Source: Candidatus Bathyarchaeota archaeon (lineage in GTDB: Archaea > Thermoproteota > Bathyarchaeia > TCS64). Taken from it: a stretch of DNA of 12,906 nucleotides. The notes beneath the pieces were generated by a model. That model did no database searches and was not told where the DNA came from. It worked only from the letters and a program-made list of their open reading frames with translations. The translations under genes were made by a program, and so were the position numbers. The stretch spans positions 1 through 12,906 of the forward strand of contig DUKA01000102.1 in assembly GCA_013329615.1 (NCBI GenBank). The letters run 5' to 3'. Positions 4,943-12,123 of this stretch are shown here, one piece after another. Numbering within the stretch: the stretch's first letter is position 1; each line of letters begins with the position of its first letter.

Positions 4943-6238
4943 TTATGGTTTGTAGAAGTAGGGGAAGCCGGCGTAGACCTTGATGCCGAGGACGAGGTTC
5001 TCGACGGTGATGTATTCGTTGGGCTGGTGGGCGACGCCGCTTATGCTTGTGCCGTAGCCGAGGCTGGGTATGCCCGCTATCTTGCTGGTGCTTATGCCGT
5101 CGGTTCCGCCGGCGAGTATTTTCATACCCGGTCTCTTGCCTGTCGCCTTCTTTATCGCCTTGGCGAACTGCTTGGCGAAGACGGTGTCTGGGCTCTCGTA
5201 GAAGCCCGCCTTGTCGCCGAGCTTGCCTCTGCCGCTGGCGTGTGTTTCCCTGCCGGAAGCAACCTCGACTCCGAGGACGTTCGCAGCCTTCACGAGGCGG
5301 TCGATCTCCTTACGGACGTCGGATACGCTGGCGCCGGGTGTGAGGCGTATGTCGAACTCCGCCTCGGCGTAGTCGGGGACGACGTTTATCTTTACGCCGC
5401 CGTTGATTATGTTGCATGTTACGCTCGGGTAGTTGAACATCCGCCTGACCACCTTCTGCAGCTCCGGCGTTTTCGCCTCGCCCATGTAGAACTTGACGCT
5501 GTCCCTGATGGGCTTGTTAAGGTCCTCGGGCAGGTCGAGTTTGTAGTTGCCTATCTTGTAGACCTCTGGGATGACCTTGATGAGCTTGGTGATGGCGTTG
5601 TCGCCGAGGAAGGGTGTGCTTCCGTGCGCGGTCTTGCCCTTGGCGATGAGACGCGTCTGGGCTCCTCCCTTGCAGCCGAGGTCGATGCTCGGGTTCTCTG
5701 CTCCTCCGCCGTTGCCGTCGCCGATGATGCAGACCTCGCCCTTGAATCGGCCCGACTCCGCAAGCCACTTCGCGCCGGCACCGCCGCCAATCTCCTCGTC
5801 GCTCGTGAACCAGAACTCGACGGGGTTGGGCACCCTCATCTTGCTGAGGATGCGCGCGCTGACCATGGCGGCGGCGCAGCTGCCCTTCATGTCGCTGCTG
5901 CCCCTGCCGTGGACGACACCGCCCTTGATAACGCCGTCGTAGGCGGGGTACTTCCAGGCCTCCGACTTGCCCTCGGGGACGACGTCGATGTGTCCCACCC
6001 AGATGACCTTGTGGTCGGACTTGCCGGGTATCTTCGCCACGATGTTCGGCTTCTTAGGGTCCGTCGCGTGGACCTCGTGTACGATGCCGTATTTGTTGAG
6101 GTACTCGGCGATGTAGGGGACTATCTCGTCTGTGCGCCCCTCGGGGTGGGCGCTGTTGAACTTGACGAGCCCAGATGTGAGCTCGGCGACTTCCTTACCA
6201 GCCTTGTCGGCTTCAGAATAAATCCTAGAGATGCTCAT
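4943..6238 (-). CDS. M20-family metallohydrolase (ArgE/DapE/carboxypeptidase type)
   Basis: This 431-residue zinc-dependent amidohydrolase or peptidase is probably cytoplasmic, with no signal peptide visible. Metal and catalytic residues are in place: His83 and Asp85 in GHIDVVPEG, bridging Asp116 in GSSDMKG, the catalytic pair Glu148-Glu149 in TSDEEIGGG, Asp174 in IGDGNG and His404 in AHQPNEY. A lid/dimerisation domain lies roughly between residues 190 and 310. The family covers acetylornithine deacetylase, succinyl-diaminopimelate desuccinylase and peptidases; the exact substrate cannot be read from sequence. No Arg or Lys biosynthesis genes are nearby, so a peptide or N-acyl amino acid role alongside IorAB is possible (inference). 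No Shine-Dalgarno is visible before the ATG. A weak TATA at 6264-6268 would make the mRNA leaderless. Confidence 0.9.
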   Translation of the reverse strand: MSISRIYSEADKAGKEVAELTSGLVKFNSAHPEGRTDEIVPYIAEYLNKYGIVHEVHATDPKKPNIVAKIPGKSDHKVIWVGHIDVVPEGKSEAWKYPAYDGVIKGGVVHGRGSSDMKGSCAAAMVSARILSKMRVPNPVEFWFTSDEEIGGGAGAKWLAESGRFKGEVCIIGDGNGGGAENPSIDLGCKGGAQTRLIAKGKTAHGSTPFLGDNAITKLIKVIPEVYKIGNYKLDLPEDLNKPIRDSVKFYMGEAKTPELQKVVRRMFNYPSVTCNIINGGVKINVVPDYAEAEFDIRLTPGASVSDVRKEIDRLVKAANVLGVEVASGRETHASGRGKLGDKAGFYESPDTVFAKQFAKAIKKATGKRPGMKILAGGTDGISTSKIAGIPSLGYGTSISGVAHQPNEYITVENLVLGIKVYAGFPYFYKP

Positions 6239-6259
6239 ACGGTGAAAGAGGGGTGGAAG

Positions 6260-6272
6260 GTGGTTTTACCAC
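6260..6272. repeat. inverted repeat GTGGT-TTT-ACCAC between mscL and the M20 gene
   Basis: The five-base arms are perfect. The AT-rich centre coincides with the only TATA candidate for the M20 gene (minus strand TAAAA, 26-30 bases before the ATG). It could be an operator over the promoter or a hairpin at the end of the mscL transcript. Confidence 0.4.
6264..6268 (-). promoter_or_regulatory. weak TATA candidate of the M20 gene
   Basis: The minus strand reads TAAAA, centred 28 bases before the ATG at 6238. The spacing matches the stronger TATA boxes elsewhere in this window, but the element is short. Confidence 0.35.
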
Positions 6273-6283
6273 TTTCCCCGATC

Positions 6284-6682
6284 CTACTTGAGGCCGGACT
6301 TGGAGAGCCGCTTCATCATTAAGAAGACTATGAGGGCGATGAGGATGAAGTCGACGAGCGCCCCGATGAAGTCTCCGAAGAGGAACTTTATGGGTCCGAC
6401 GTATGTCACGATTGTCCTCCAGTCGCCGCCGGGTATGACCACCGCGACGATGGGCATCAGCAGATCGTTTACGAGCGCCGTGACGAGCTTCCCCGCGGCC
6501 CCACCAATAATGACCGCGATAGCGAGCCCTATGACGCCGTACTTGTTGAAGAAATCCATGAACTCCTGCATGAACGTCTTCTTAGCCGGCGCGGCCGGCG
6601 CTGGAGTGGGCTTCGGGGTCAGAAGCTCCCTAATCGCCTTCAGCTCCTCAAGCATCTTCTCCTGCTGTTCCTTTGCAGACAT
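6284..6682 (-). CDS. mscL: MscL-type large-conductance mechanosensitive channel
   Basis: This 132-residue membrane protein resembles MscL, which opens under membrane tension to release solutes on hypo-osmotic shock. The core is clear: the FMQEFMDFFNKYG amphipathic segment (37-49), TM1 with the family pattern GLAIAVIIGGAAGKLVTALV (52-71) followed by NDLLMP, a short periplasm-facing loop with GGDW, and TM2 GDFIGALVDFILIALIVFLMM (103-123). Unusually, residues 1-21 form a charged helix with a heptad pattern (Met10, Leu14, Ile17, Leu21) joined by a Pro/Ala linker (22-35), while the C-terminal tail after TM2 is only about nine residues. Bacterial MscL has the helical bundle at the C-terminus instead. 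The gene lies 47 bases after the reductase gene and 45 before the M20 gene. No Shine-Dalgarno is seen; TCAAAT near -26 is a weak promoter candidate. Confidence 0.88.
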   Translation of the reverse strand: MSAKEQQEKMLEELKAIRELLTPKPTPAPAAPAKKTFMQEFMDFFNKYGVIGLAIAVIIGGAAGKLVTALVNDLLMPIVAVVIPGGDWRTIVTYVGPIKFLFGDFIGALVDFILIALIVFLMMKRLSKSGLK

Positions 6683-6729
6683 AACAAGTTCGATTACTAC
6701 AGGGATTTGAGGATTGAAAAGACTGTTGT

Positions 6730-7776
6730 CTAGGGAATGCTATGCTCCTCAAGCCGCTTGAGGAGGGCATCCATCTTCTCGGGGAGGAGTTGTCTTATAG
6801 GCAACTGGTACGGGCAGCGGGTCTCACATGCTCCGCAGTCGAGACAGGCGGCGACCTTCGGGGCGACCTCCTTAGTCTGCTTCATGAGGCCTTCCGTCCA
6901 CCCCATGCGGCGCAGTGTGCTCATCTCGGTGCGCAGCACGAAGCTGATGGGTATGCCCGCTGGGCAGGGTTGGCAGTAGTCGCAGGCGGCGCAGAACTCC
7001 TTGCCGAGCGCGGCGCGGTCCGCCTCGATCGAGGCGAGCTCTGCCTCGAAGAGCTTGAGGCTCCCGCCGCAGACGGCGACGTTCTCCTCGACCTCTGAGA
7101 CGAGCTGCATCCCGGGTATGGTGCAGTCGGCATTCTTGTCGGCGAGGACGAACTTGAGTGCCGTCGCTGCGTTGGTGAAGGCGCCGCCGCCGAATGGCTT
7201 CATGATTACAGTGCCGACGTCCATCTTCTTGCAGGTGGGGAGCAGGTCCCTGCTGGGCTCGAGCGCTATGTAGTTGTAACCGACCATGATCGTCTCGAAT
7301 GGGCTGCCCTCGGCGACTATACGAGTCAGGAACGTGGGGCTGTGGCTCGTCACGCCTATGTGTCGTGCGATGCCCTCCTCCTTGATCTTCAGGAGCTCAT
7401 CGAGCGCGCCGCCTGGTGCCTGAAGCGTCTTCCAGCTATCCTCGGTGACGTTGTGGAGCTGGTATAGGTCGAGGTAGTCGGTGCGGAGGTTCTTGAGGCT
7501 GGTGGCTAGATTGTCGCGCAGGTCCTTCGCCGTTTTGGCGTGACTCTTCGTGGCTATGTAGACCTTGTCGCGTACGCCCTCGAGCGCCTTGCCCATGCGC
7601 TCCTCGCTGGTCGTGTAGCCTCGGGCGGTGTCGTAGTAGTTTATGCCGAGTTCGTAGCACTTCTCGACGACCTTGATGGCGTCCGCCTCGGAGACGCGCT
7701 GTATGGGTATGCCCCCGAAGCCCATTTCGGTGACCATGAGGCCGGTCTTCCCGAGCCTCCTTCTCTTGAGAGCCAT
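6730..7776 (-). CDS. aldo/keto reductase with C-terminal two-[4Fe-4S] ferredoxin domain
   Basis: This 348-residue protein is of the COG1453 type. The N-terminal (beta/alpha)8 barrel carries the reductase tetrad Asp49 and Tyr54 (NYYDTARGY), Lys77 (ATKSH) and His108 (YQLHNV). The C-terminal part has two cluster motifs, Cys262/265/268/271 in CAACDYCQPCP and Cys311/314/317/321 in CLDCGACETRCP. The enzyme therefore probably links carbonyl or enone reduction to iron-sulfur electron transfer; donor and substrate are unknown. The ATG has no Shine-Dalgarno but lies 26-27 bases from a TATA-like element, which suggests a leaderless mRNA. It is divergent from iorA and shares that element. Electron exchange with ferredoxin reduced by IorAB is a reasonable inference, not shown. 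Confidence 0.93.
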   Translation of the reverse strand: MALKRRRLGKTGLMVTEMGFGGIPIQRVSEADAIKVVEKCYELGINYYDTARGYTTSEERMGKALEGVRDKVYIATKSHAKTAKDLRDNLATSLKNLRTDYLDLYQLHNVTEDSWKTLQAPGGALDELLKIKEEGIARHIGVTSHSPTFLTRIVAEGSPFETIMVGYNYIALEPSRDLLPTCKKMDVGTVIMKPFGGGAFTNAATALKFVLADKNADCTIPGMQLVSEVEENVAVCGGSLKLFEAELASIEADRAALGKEFCAACDYCQPCPAGIPISFVLRTEMSTLRRMGWTEGLMKQTKEVAPKVAACLDCGACETRCPYQLPIRQLLPEKMDALLKRLEEHSIP

Positions 7777-7797
7777 GTTGGATGGTGAGGGATGAGG

Positions 7798-7807
7798 ATT
7801 AATAAAT
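7798..7807. promoter_or_regulatory. shared bidirectional TATA element
   Basis: ATTAATAAAT lies at the exact middle of the 53-base gap between two divergent leaderless starts. It is centred about 27.5 bases from the iorA ATG and 26.5 from the reductase ATG. It reads as a good TATA box on both strands (ATTTATTAAT on the minus strand). No other AT-rich hexamer is suitably placed. Confidence 0.65.
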
Positions 7808-7829
7808 GGTTTAGTGACTAGGCTATGCT

Positions 7830-9722
7830 ATGAGCAACCCAGTCACGATGGATAAACCGGGGGAGACGGTGCTCCTCATGGGTAACGAGGCGATAGTCCG
7901 TGGCGCCCTCGAGGCGGGAATAAGGATCGCGGCGTCCTACCCCGGGACGCCAGCGTCGGAGATAGGAAACACCCTCGCCGAGATAGCGAAGGAGACTGGC
8001 ATCCACTTCGAGTGGTCCACAAACGAGAAGGTCGCCTTCGAGGTAGTATACGGCGCATCGATGTGCAACCAGCGCGGCCTCGTGCCGATGAAGCACGTCG
8101 GACTCAACGTCGCCCTCGACATCATGGAGATGGCAGCACTACGCGGCGTCAAGGGCGGACTCGTCTTCGTCTCCGCCGACGACCCAAGCCAACACAGCAG
8201 CGGACAGGAGCAGGACCAGCGCTGGCTCGCCAAACAGAACTGCATCCCCGTCCTAGAACCGAGCGATCCTCAGGACGCCAAGGACTTCACGATACACGCC
8301 TTCGAGCTATCAGAGAGGCACAAGCAGCCAGTCATGCTCCGCACGGTGACCCGTGTAAGCCACATGAGAAGCAACGTCAAACTCGGTGAGTTAAAGAAGC
8401 TCAACCGCGAGGCGAAGTTCGACTTCGAGCAATTCAGCTACGTCGTGGCTGGCTTCGATAAGATGTTCTACGGCAGGGAGAAGGAGGCGAATGAGAAGAT
8501 CGCCCGCATGATGGCGGAGTTTGACTCCTCGCCCCTAAACAAGCTAGTGATGACCGGGAAGGAGAAGGTCGGCGTCATAGCGACCGGTCAGACGTATAAC
8601 TACGTCATGGATGCCCTCGTCAAGCTGGGCGCGAAGGAGAAGGTAGCAGTCCTCAAGCTCGGCACATCTAACCCTCTCCCCGAGGGACCCATAACAAAGC
8701 TCCTCAAGGGCGTCAACAAGATCCTCGTCACCGAGGAGCCCGACCCATTCGTCGAGCTCCACGTCAAGGCGCTGGCGAAGGATGCCAATCCAAAGGTCGA
8801 ACTCTACGGGCGCATCGGTGGAAAGCTCCCAGCCGAGGGCGAACTTATGCCCTACATGGTGGACGGGGTCATCGCCGAGATGCTCGGGCAGAAGCCCGAG
8901 GGCAACCCACGCGCCGAGGTCGAGAAGGAGGCGAAGGACCTGATCTTCGGCAGGATGCTCACAGTCTGCGCGGGCTGCCCCCACAGGCCGAGCATCTACG
9001 CCCTCAAACGCGCCGTGAAGGCGGTCAAGGGCGACATCCACAAGGTCGTCATGAACGGCGACATAGGCTGCTACGGCCTCGCGTGGGCGCCGCCGATGAG
9101 CTACGAGGACACCTACTTCTGCATGGGCGCCAGCCTCGGCGTCAGCCAGGGCATGAGTCAGGTAGGAATCGACACCATCGCCTGGATAGGCGACGGCACA
9201 TTCTTCCACGCCGCCATACCCGCCCTCATGAACGCCGTCCAGACGAAGACCAACATCAAGGTCGTCGTCGCCGACAACGGCGTCACCGCCATGACGGGCT
9301 TCCAGCCCAACCCCCAGTCCGGTAAAATGGCGACCGGCGAGGCGACTAAGAGCGTCAGCATCGAGGCCATCGCTAAGGCGGTAGGCGTTGAGCACGTCGA
9401 GGTCACCGACGCCTACGACACGAAGGCGACCGAGGCGGCCTTCAAGAGGATGCTCAAGACAGAGGGCGTCGCCATGGTCATCAGCAGGCGCATCTGCGCC
9501 ACCGAGGCGATACGCCAGATGAGGCCCAAGCGCCCCGTACCATACGAGGTCGACGAGTCCAAGTGCGTCGGCTGCAAGCTCTGCCTCACAACCTTTGGTT
9601 GCCCCGGCCTTAACTTCGACGAAGACAAGAAGAAGGCGAGCATCGACCCCACAATCTGCATGGGCTGTGGCGTCTGCGCGCAGGTGTGCAACGTCGGCTG
9701 CATCCACAGGAGGGACGAGTGA
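7830..9722 (+). CDS. iorA: indolepyruvate:ferredoxin oxidoreductase, alpha subunit
   Basis: The 630-residue large subunit oxidises aryl-pyruvates from aromatic amino acid transamination to aryl-acetyl-CoA and CO2 and reduces ferredoxin. Domains in order: an N-terminal pyrimidine-binding part (SYPGTPASE 36-44, PMKHVGLNVALD 87-98), a middle domain (about 240-350), the thiamine-diphosphate domain with CAGCPHR (380-386), GDIGCYGL (410-417), GDGTFFH (454-460) and VADNG (480-484), and a C-terminal ferredoxin domain. The first cluster uses Cys579/582/585/591 and the second Cys610/613/616/620. The second motif ends VCNVGC, with Asn where Pro is common. The length is normal. The ATG is the first codon 27 bases after the TATA element, so the mRNA is probably leaderless. 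The stop overlaps the iorB start by one base. Confidence 0.97.
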   Translation: MSNPVTMDKPGETVLLMGNEAIVRGALEAGIRIAASYPGTPASEIGNTLAEIAKETGIHFEWSTNEKVAFEVVYGASMCNQRGLVPMKHVGLNVALDIMEMAALRGVKGGLVFVSADDPSQHSSGQEQDQRWLAKQNCIPVLEPSDPQDAKDFTIHAFELSERHKQPVMLRTVTRVSHMRSNVKLGELKKLNREAKFDFEQFSYVVAGFDKMFYGREKEANEKIARMMAEFDSSPLNKLVMTGKEKVGVIATGQTYNYVMDALVKLGAKEKVAVLKLGTSNPLPEGPITKLLKGVNKILVTEEPDPFVELHVKALAKDANPKVELYGRIGGKLPAEGELMPYMVDGVIAEMLGQKPEGNPRAEVEKEAKDLIFGRMLTVCAGCPHRPSIYALKRAVKAVKGDIHKVVMNGDIGCYGLAWAPPMSYEDTYFCMGASLGVSQGMSQVGIDTIAWIGDGTFFHAAIPALMNAVQTKTNIKVVVADNGVTAMTGFQPNPQSGKMATGEATKSVSIEAIAKAVGVEHVEVTDAYDTKATEAAFKRMLKTEGVAMVISRRICATEAIRQMRPKRPVPYEVDESKCVGCKLCLTTFGCPGLNFDEDKKKASIDPTICMGCGVCAQVCNVGCIHRRDE

Positions 9723-10348
9723 TGAAGACCACACGCGTCGTCATCGCCGGCGTCGGCGGACAAGGTACGCTCCTCGCCACGCGTCTCATCGCGGAGACGG
9801 CGATAAAGCAGGGGCTGCAGGTCCGCATAGGCGAGACCTACGGCATGGCGCAGAGGGGCGGGCCCGTTATGGGACACATCCAGATCGGCGAAGCCTACTC
9901 GCCACAGATCAGGCCGGGTGAGGCGGATGCCCTCCTTGGATTTGAGATAGCAGAGGCGACCCGCAGGGGGGTCACCTACCTCAAGCAGGGGGGGCTCGCA
10001 ATAGTCAACAGCAAAAAGCTGCCCCCCGTCGAGGTAATCAGCGGCATGCGGAAGTACCCAGAGGAGGGGGAGCTGGTTAAGCTGCTCAAGAAGGTGTCGA
10101 GCAAGGTCGCGGTCTTCGACGCTACGAAGCTGGCGGAGAAGGCAGGTGACCCCATTGCAACGAACATGGTGATGCTCGGCGCCCTCGCCGCATCCGGCGT
10201 CTTACCATTCGGGCAGGATGAAATAATGGCAACTATGAAGGAGTCCATACCCACCCGCTTCCTAGAGTTGAACATGAAGGCGTTCAAGCTCGGCGCCGAG
10301 GCGTTAAAGAAATCTAAAGGACTCCTTACTTTTCTTCCCAGAGCCTGA
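9722..10348 (+). CDS. iorB: indolepyruvate:ferredoxin oxidoreductase, beta subunit
   Basis: The 208-residue small subunit corresponds to the gamma domain of 2-oxoacid:ferredoxin oxidoreductases and completes the IorAB enzyme, contributing the CoA-side part of the active site. Family motifs seen are VVIAGVGGQGTLLATRLIAE (6-25), GETYGMAQRGGPVMGHIQIG (38-57), ADALLGFE (69-76) and NMVMLGALAASGVLPF. The start ATG overlaps the iorA TGA (TGATG) and has GGAGG eight bases upstream. A GTG three bases earlier is less well spaced. The reading frame is open further upstream to 9686 but only as a shadow inside iorA. The last 23 bases overlap the 3' end of the amidohydrolase gene on the other strand. Confidence 0.96.
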   Translation: MKTTRVVIAGVGGQGTLLATRLIAETAIKQGLQVRIGETYGMAQRGGPVMGHIQIGEAYSPQIRPGEADALLGFEIAEATRRGVTYLKQGGLAIVNSKKLPPVEVISGMRKYPEEGELVKLLKKVSSKVAVFDATKLAEKAGDPIATNMVMLGALAASGVLPFGQDEIMATMKESIPTRFLELNMKAFKLGAEALKKSKGLLTFLPRA

Positions 10349-11783
10349 AGGCCAGCGGGCTGACCTCGTCAGCCGTCTGCTTGAGGTAGTGGTGCTCGGG
10401 TATCCGCGCCCAAATATCCTCACCCGCCTTCTGGACGTCCTTGAGCAGCTTCCTCTCGTTGATGGTGGTCAGTTTGCCCTCTTCGACGACGACCTCGCCG
10501 TCAACTATTACCCACTTGACGTCGGCGCGCTGGCTGCTGTTTATGAGGTTCTTTATGGGGTCGCGATATGGGACGCCGTTGAAGGTCTCCATGTCGACGA
10601 TGGCTATGTCGGCGAGCGCGCCAGGTGCGAGGCGCCCGAGGTCCTTCCTGCCGAGCCCCTTGGCTCCGCCGAGTGTTGCGCTGTTGAAAATGTCCCTGCT
10701 CGCACCGCTGTGGCAGTCCCAGTCAGCCAGCTTGGAGGTGTAGCTGGCTATTCTCATCTCGTTGAGCAGGTCCTGTGGAACGGTGTCGGTGCCTATGCTG
10801 ACGTTTACCCCCGCCTTGAGGTAGGCGGTATGGCTGTGCATCTTGTTGCCGCGCTTGGCGAAAACAAGGGGGTCGTGGCTCACCGTTGCGCCGCTCTTGG
10901 CGAGTATAGCGAGGTCGCCGCCATCGACTGGGGGATAGCTGACTAGAGGGTGACCCGCTATCGCCCAACCATGACCGACGATGAGGTCTGGCCCAAGCAA
11001 CCCGGTGTCGCTGAGGAACTCGATGGGCGTCCTGCGGTACATCCTTATCATGTTGTTGAACTCGACGACCCACTGGCCGGCGTGGATGGTGACTGGCACC
11101 TTGAGTTCGTTTGCCTTGGCGCGTATCGCCTTCTGGAGTTCGGCGCTGCATTTGTCGACGGTGTCGCCGTAGATGGCGGGCATTAAGCGTCCGCCGCATG
11201 CACCCGTGTACGTCTTGACAAATTTTTCGGCCTCGTCGAGCTTCTTCAACCCGGCTTCGAGGCCAATCCACTTGGTCCTGAGGTCTGCACCCTGTCCCCT
11301 GTCCCAGACGCCGTCGGCGACATTGGGGCTCTCGGTGGCCCTGATGCCGAGCTGGTCGATGATCTCCACAGTCTTCTCGGCGCCGAGGTTGTGCATCATG
11401 CCGATCTCGACGATCGTCGTGTTTCCGCTCTTGAGGCATTCAGCTATGCTGAATTTGGAGAAGACCTCGTAGTCGGGTCCCCTCATGGCCTGGCCTAGGG
11501 CTGTGAGATTCTCGCCGAGACTGCTCATGTAGAAGTGGCGGGCGCCGGTGTCGTCTATGAAGCCTTTGTCCTTCGGCGCAGTCGCGGCGTGTATGTGCGT
11601 GTTGATGAGGCCGGGCATGACGAGCCCCGTGGGGGCGTCGATCCACCTGTCGACCTTATCATCGTAGCCCTTGCCGACGTGCTTGATCCTGTTGCCCTCG
11701 ACGACGATCACGCCATCGCGTATGATCCTATGCTCGACGCCGTCGAAGCCGACGACGAATCTACCTCGGATGCCTAGAGACAT
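10326..11783 (-). CDS. metal-dependent amidohydrolase, Atz/Trz (COG0402) type
   Basis: This 485-residue enzyme of the amidohydrolase superfamily resembles the cytosine deaminase-like/S-adenosylhomocysteine deaminase branch. An N-terminal beta-sandwich (RGRFVVGFDGVEHRII) leads to the barrel with metal ligands His63 and His65 (GLINTHIHAA), His234 (VTIHAGQ), His271 (VGHGWA) and Asp333 (SIGTDT). The beta-sandwich returns after APGALADIAIVD. At the HxxE position usual in deaminating members the sequence has HAGQ, so Gln237 replaces the proton-shuttling Glu; a hydrolase other than a deaminase is possible. The start is ATG at 11783, which lies 26-27 bases from a TATA box. A TTG five codons upstream would add MYSSP but would fall too close to that box. 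The substrate is not predictable. Confidence 0.88.
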   Translation of the reverse strand: MSLGIRGRFVVGFDGVEHRIIRDGVIVVEGNRIKHVGKGYDDKVDRWIDAPTGLVMPGLINTHIHAATAPKDKGFIDDTGARHFYMSSLGENLTALGQAMRGPDYEVFSKFSIAECLKSGNTTIVEIGMMHNLGAEKTVEIIDQLGIRATESPNVADGVWDRGQGADLRTKWIGLEAGLKKLDEAEKFVKTYTGACGGRLMPAIYGDTVDKCSAELQKAIRAKANELKVPVTIHAGQWVVEFNNMIRMYRRTPIEFLSDTGLLGPDLIVGHGWAIAGHPLVSYPPVDGGDLAILAKSGATVSHDPLVFAKRGNKMHSHTAYLKAGVNVSIGTDTVPQDLLNEMRIASYTSKLADWDCHSGASRDIFNSATLGGAKGLGRKDLGRLAPGALADIAIVDMETFNGVPYRDPIKNLINSSQRADVKWVIVDGEVVVEEGKLTTINERKLLKDVQKAGEDIWARIPEHHYLKQTADEVSPLAFRLWEEK

Positions 11784-11806
11784 GGGGGAAGAGTACAATC
11801 AGGCGG

Positions 11807-11812
11807 TTAAAA
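11807..11812 (-). promoter_or_regulatory. TATA box of the amidohydrolase gene
   Basis: TTTTAA on the minus strand is centred 26.5 bases before the ATG at 11783. It implies a leaderless mRNA and decides for this ATG over the upstream TTG. Confidence 0.6.
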
Positions 11813-11828
11813 GCATGAAGTACCTACA

Positions 11829-11836
11829 TTTAATAA
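11829..11836 (+). promoter_or_regulatory. TATA box of the PspC-domain gene
   Basis: TTTAATAA is centred 26.5 bases before the GTG at 11859. It lies about 20 bases from the oppositely directed TATA box of the amidohydrolase gene, so the 75-base gap holds two back-to-back promoters. Confidence 0.6.
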
Positions 11837-11858
11837 CTCGAATTATCTACGAAGCCCA

Positions 11859-12059
11859 GTGATCCAATTGGAGAACCCTAAGAAGCTGTATAGGTCGAAG
11901 AACAAGTGGCTCGCAGGCGTCTGCGGCGGGATAGCCGAGTACTTCAACCTCGACCCAATCATCATCAGGGTGATTTGGCTCGTACTAGCCCTAGCTTACG
12001 GCGCGGGCATTCTGGCCTACATTATCGCTTGGTTATTGATCCCCAAGAACCCCAACTGA
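11859..12059 (+). CDS. small PspC-domain membrane protein
   Basis: The 66-residue protein is made almost entirely of one PspC domain (PF04024). A basic N-terminus with KKLYRSKNKWLAGVCGGIAEYF (8-29), which is the family signature around GVCGGIAEYF, is followed by DPIIIRVIWLVLALAYGAGILAYIIAWLLIP, one or two closely packed membrane segments ending in the typical WLLIPKNP. PspC proteins in bacteria act in membrane stress responses; the archaeal single-domain forms are uncharacterised. The start is GTG, positioned 26-27 bases after a TATA box and without a Shine-Dalgarno, so leaderless. A TTG three codons later is the alternative. It is divergent from the amidohydrolase gene and followed by a hairpin and then the winged-helix gene. 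Confidence 0.88.
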   Translation: MIQLENPKKLYRSKNKWLAGVCGGIAEYFNLDPIIIRVIWLVLALAYGAGILAYIIAWLLIPKNPN

Positions 12060-12060
12060 G

Positions 12061-12076
12061 TCCCGTTGTCTCGGGA
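12061..12076 (+). terminator. hairpin directly after the PspC gene
   Basis: TCCCG-TTGTCT-CGGGA begins two bases after the stop codon. It has a five-base GC-rich stem and a six-base loop but no strong U-tract behind it. It may separate this transcript from that of the next gene, which has its own TATA box. Confidence 0.4.
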
Positions 12077-12090
12077 TTGTCACCGCAAGA

Positions 12091-12098
12091 TTTTAAAA
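12091..12098 (+). promoter_or_regulatory. TATA box of the winged-helix gene
   Basis: TTTTAAAA is centred about 29 bases before the GTG at 12124. It is the strongest AT-rich element in the gap and makes the downstream mRNA leaderless or nearly so. Confidence 0.55.
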
Positions 12099-12123
12099 GC
12101 GTCGCCCACTTGCTAGTGGTCGA

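Noticed and set aside
4898..6322. A 474-codon plus-strand open frame opposite the M20 peptidase.
   Set aside because: It is a strand shadow in G+C-rich coding DNA; the minus strand has all M20 metal and catalytic residues.
8544..9734. A 396-codon minus-strand frame opposite iorA.
   Set aside because: Its Ala/Val/Asp/Leu-rich composition is typical of antisense shadows; iorA motifs cover the whole region on the plus strand.
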